A program made the translations under genes and the position numbers. From Sinorhizobium arboris LMG 14919 (lineage in GTDB: Bacteria > Pseudomonadota > Alphaproteobacteria > Rhizobiales > Rhizobiaceae), in contig NZ_ATYB01000014.1 in the NCBI RefSeq assembly GCF_000427465.1, positions 124,001-188,000 on the forward strand: a stretch of DNA of 64,000 nt, written 5' to 3'. Positions 62,283 to 64,000 of the stretch are shown piece after piece. The notes beneath the pieces are model-generated. The model did not search any database. It had not been told where the DNA came from and saw only the letters and a program-made list of their open reading frames with translations. Position 1 is the first letter of the stretch. Each line of letters opens with the position of its first letter.

Positions 62283-62600
62283 ATGACGACACAAGCTAAA
62301 GCACACTATCGCATGCGCGTCCAGATTTTGGACAAGGGAGAGCCGCTGGGCCTGCCCGTGGTTGTGGAAGGACGCCTTTGCTGGGCGCTTCGCAACCTAA
62401 TCAGCGCCGGTGCTGCAGGATGCACGCCGATCAATCATCCTGGACCTCGCTGGAGTCACTACACGTGGAAGCTCCGCGCTATGGGCTTCGCGATCGAAAC
62501 CATTCACGAGAAACACGGTGGACCCTTCCCCGGGACGCATGCGCGATACGTGCTGCATTCCGATGTTTCCGTGTTGGAAGACGCGAAGGTCGCCGCATGA
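62283..62600 (+). CDS. Small winged-helix-type phage/island protein
   Basis: A 105-residue protein found, to my knowledge, in rhizobial prophages as a winged-helix domain protein. The core reads LCWALRNLISAGAAGCTPIN, then HPGPRWSHYTWKLRAMGFAI and ETIHEKHGGPFPGTHARYVL, with a helix-turn-helix followed by a beta wing. The function is unknown but is presumably DNA-binding. The stop overlaps the next ATG by 4 bp. Confidence 0.7.
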   Translation: MTTQAKAHYRMRVQILDKGEPLGLPVVVEGRLCWALRNLISAGAAGCTPINHPGPRWSHYTWKLRAMGFAIETIHEKHGGPFPGTHARYVLHSDVSVLEDAKVAA

Positions 62601-62773
62601 TGGAGGCGATCGGTGAAGACAAGGTGAGGGCTGCCGCAAGGTGGCTCTCCAAACAGAACCACGTACCGCCGCACGTCGTGAACATCCTCAAAACGAAGTT
62701 CGACCTGAAGGCATTGCAGGCATGCCAAGCATGCAAACTCGCCGGCGACTATAGGCGAGGTGCCGTCGAATGA
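62597..62773 (+). CDS. Small island protein, 58 residues, unrecognised
   Basis: The start ATG (62597; a second ATG follows at once at 62600) overlaps the previous stop, and the end overlaps the next start, so it sits in a tightly coupled chain. The product is basic and helical: DKVRAAARWLSKQNHVPPHV, then VNILKTKFDLKALQACQACK. It has three closely spaced residues C-x-x-C-x pattern (QACQACK), which could bind metal. No known family is recognised. Confidence 0.6.
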   Translation: MMEAIGEDKVRAAARWLSKQNHVPPHVVNILKTKFDLKALQACQACKLAGDYRRGAVE

Positions 62774-63558
62774 CAGGAAAAACCAGAAAGCCGAAGAAGA
62801 AGAAAGATACAAGCCTGGCGACGTGGAAGTTCGACCTGGAAAATACGGTCAACGCAGATCCGCGGCTCGGTCCCGCATGTCTGAAAATCGTGCGAGCCTA
62901 CCTGGACTTTATGGGGGACATCAATGCGGCCCCATACCTGTCGCTAGTGCACCTTCGGGCGCTCACCGCGTTAACAGAGCACACGATCATCAAAGCTCGC
63001 CGTGAGCTCGTTAACGAAGGCTATTTCAAGGAAGCCGGTAAAACCAGTTCTGGAGCGATCCGGTACCAGATCGTCAATGCCGGCAAGAATCGTGTTCTCG
63101 ATCACCTCACCATCACTCGTGAAGTCCTCAAGCAGTTTGAAGCGGACAAAAAAGAGGAACGGAGAAGGCGGGCTGCTGGCACCGAGTCCTGCAATTTGTC
63201 CACTGCAAGAATTGCAGGGCTGGAGCACGATCTGCACTGCAGAATTTACAGGGACAGCACTGCAGAGAATGCAGGGAATTACGTAGAGAATACCGTAGAG
63301 GTTATTAGCTATGAAGAGGAGGAACCTCTTTCTTACTCCAACCACTACGCTGTTGTGTCTCTCGGTGACGATACGACCCAACCCTTTCCTATACCGGCAA
63401 ACGATGATGAGGCAGAGAGCATCTTGGACGCGATTTGCACCGATGTGCAGCGCGTCGACTCGGTCAGGCGCACCCTGAAGCTGTTCCTGATGGGCGGAAC
63501 TCTCTCGCCGCAAAGAGCAATGAACATTTTGGGCAGCGATGCGAGGACCGCGGCATGA
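62770..63558 (+). CDS. Probable replication initiator with winged helix (phage O-like), island
   Basis: A 262-residue protein. After a Lys-rich start (KTRKPKKKKD) comes a winged-helix region: GPACLKIVRAYLDFMGDINA, then LRALTALTEHTIIKARRELV, NEGYFKEAGKTSSGAIRYQI. Such domains open phage O and plasmid Rep proteins. A charged linker follows (EADKKEERRRR), then a stretch whose DNA holds three 19-bp iterons (63201-63276), an acidic Tyr-rich part (YEEEEPLSYSN) and a helical C-terminus. The iterons inside the gene and the AT-richer DNA after them recall lambda O with ori in its coding sequence. No helicase or primase motif is seen. An ordinary helix-turn-helix regulator is the alternative. It overlaps both neighbours by 4 bp. 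Confidence 0.6.
   Translation: MTGKTRKPKKKKDTSLATWKFDLENTVNADPRLGPACLKIVRAYLDFMGDINAAPYLSLVHLRALTALTEHTIIKARRELVNEGYFKEAGKTSSGAIRYQIVNAGKNRVLDHLTITREVLKQFEADKKEERRRRAAGTESCNLSTARIAGLEHDLHCRIYRDSTAENAGNYVENTVEVISYEEEEPLSYSNHYAVVSLGDDTTQPFPIPANDDEAESILDAICTDVQRVDSVRRTLKLFLMGGTLSPQRAMNILGSDARTAA
63201..63276. repeat. Three 19-bp iterons with internal dyads: candidate island origin
   Basis: CACTGCAAGAATTGCAGGG (63201-63219), CACTGCAGAATTTACAGGG (63235-63253) and CACTGCAGAGAATGCAGGG (63258-63276) are direct repeats. The first contains CTGCAA-GAA-TTGCAG and the third CTGCA-GAGAA-TGCAG as perfect inverted repeats. A half copy (CCTGCAATTTG) lies just before at 63189. AT-richer DNA follows at 63277-63360. 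Confidence 0.65.
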
Positions 63559-63803
63559 GCGAAACGCAGATCATAGTGTTCCCTCTGGCCCGGCGGGTCG
63601 GAAAGATCAGAACGGCAGCGGCGACGTTGAAGGCAATGCGCACCGAAAAAATGGCGCGCGCATATCGGGCTCAGATCACCGCGGTGCTGCTCAACCATCT
63701 CTGCAAGCTCGGTGTCGATCCGGTCGAACGGCCCGAACGTGTTTGTGAGTTTTGGCGAGCTGTCCATGACGAGATTGCAAAAGGCATGGAGGGAGCCGCT
63801 TGA
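63555..63803 (+). CDS. DUF6074-like small island protein
   Basis: An 82-residue basic helical protein. The opening IVFPLARRVGKIRTAAATLK and the CEFWRAVHDEIA segment near the C-terminus match small rhizobial phage/island proteins of the DUF6074 type, as I recall. No function is known. The start overlaps the initiator-like gene (ATGA) and the stop overlaps the next start (TGATG), continuing the coupled chain. Confidence 0.65.
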   Translation: MSETQIIVFPLARRVGKIRTAAATLKAMRTEKMARAYRAQITAVLLNHLCKLGVDPVERPERVCEFWRAVHDEIAKGMEGAA

Positions 63804-64000
63804 TGGAAGAGCGATATTTTCCCGTTTGGGATCAGCAGCCGAGCGAAGAATTCGTGAGCGGCTGGCATGAGCACTTGAATTCGACCGGCTACCCGGAACA
63901 GTTCGATCGCGTCTCCACAGTACGGCCGTTCAATCTGGCGGACGTCCGACTGCTCTCCGGTGAACTCCGGGTTCCGACCACGCGCCGCGAAGATCAGTCG
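63803..64000 (+). CDS. Island protein of unknown function, 3' partial
   Basis: The frame opens at ATG 63803, sharing its A with the preceding stop, and runs unbroken for 66 codons to the window edge. GGGAG lies 7-11 nt upstream. It starts MEERYFPVWDQQPSEEFVSG, then WHEHLNSTGYPEQF. It is polar and aromatic, with no motif I recognise. It is real by its coupling and open frame, but its length and function cannot be judged. Confidence 0.6.
   Translation, partial: MEERYFPVWDQQPSEEFVSGWHEHLNSTGYPEQFDRVSTVRPFNLADVRLLSGELRVPTTRREDQS

Overview
The window reads as a chromosomal segment of a Rhizobiaceae bacterium, most likely Sinorhizobium/Ensifer. The grounds are high GC with strong antisense open frames, frequent ATGA/GTGA start-stop overlaps, a fructose ABC transporter locus in the order frcR / frcB-frcC-frcA-frcK, a pyrC-pyrE-frk-pgi-fadD block that I recall from the S. 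meliloti chromosome, a PutA bifunctional enzyme, and rhizobial-type palindromic intergenic repeats. The species cannot be fixed from the sequence alone.

Layout. 1-10016 is a Wzx/Wzy-type surface polysaccharide cluster, entered at its left part: a partial polymerase-like membrane protein, UDP-GlcNAc 2-epimerase, an unrecognised 386-aa protein, a WecG/TagA glycosyltransferase, a family 1/4-type glycosyltransferase, a Wzz/Wzc-like protein with an altered P-loop, a Wza/ExoF-like export protein and a flippase. A convergent secreted GH18 hydrolase (10017-11144) abuts it stop to stop. 11323-14166 holds a secreted RidA-like protein divergent from a TetR regulator, with two direct operator-like palindromes between them, then a coupled 77-aa ORF and an FMN-dependent L-lactate dehydrogenase. 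14569-27721 is the most unusual part: four co-directional genes for large secreted proteins built of DUF11-like, SdrD-B-like and glycine-rich domains. One (1965 aa) ends in a probable outer-membrane beta-barrel. This looks like an undescribed surface or adhesion system.

27776-42532 is mixed housekeeping: a YbaK-type deacylase, an isoprenylcysteine-methyltransferase-like membrane protein, a 35-aa membrane peptide, DUF1810, an aldo/keto reductase, YigZ, PutA, YkgJ and a metallophosphoesterase. It also holds a compact candidate cAMP module of a Sel1-like protein, a FecR-domain protein, a CHASE2-adenylate/guanylate cyclase and a Crp/Fnr regulator, followed by a DoxX protein. 42104-50844 is fructose uptake and use (FucU-like mutarotase, FrcR, FrcBCAK, Frk) with pyrC and pyrE inside it. 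Pgi and FadD follow on the other strand; fadD has a visible promoter overlapped by a 16-bp palindrome. 54963-58456 carries an AI-2E family permease and a tightly packed phospholipid operon (CDP-alcohol phosphotransferase, PlsC-like acyltransferase, CdsA).

From about 59797 to the right edge lies a genomic island integrated in a tRNA-Thr(CGT) gene. A 50-bp 3' half of that tRNA marks the chromosomal junction, next to a truncated IS481-like transposase. Then come a tyrosine integrase, an RHH-type protein, an AlpA/Xis-like protein with its own promoter, and a chain of overlapping small phage- or ICE-type genes. One of these is a probable replication initiator that carries three 19-bp dyad iterons inside its own reading frame, an arrangement reminiscent of phage lambda O/ori. 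The island continues beyond the window.
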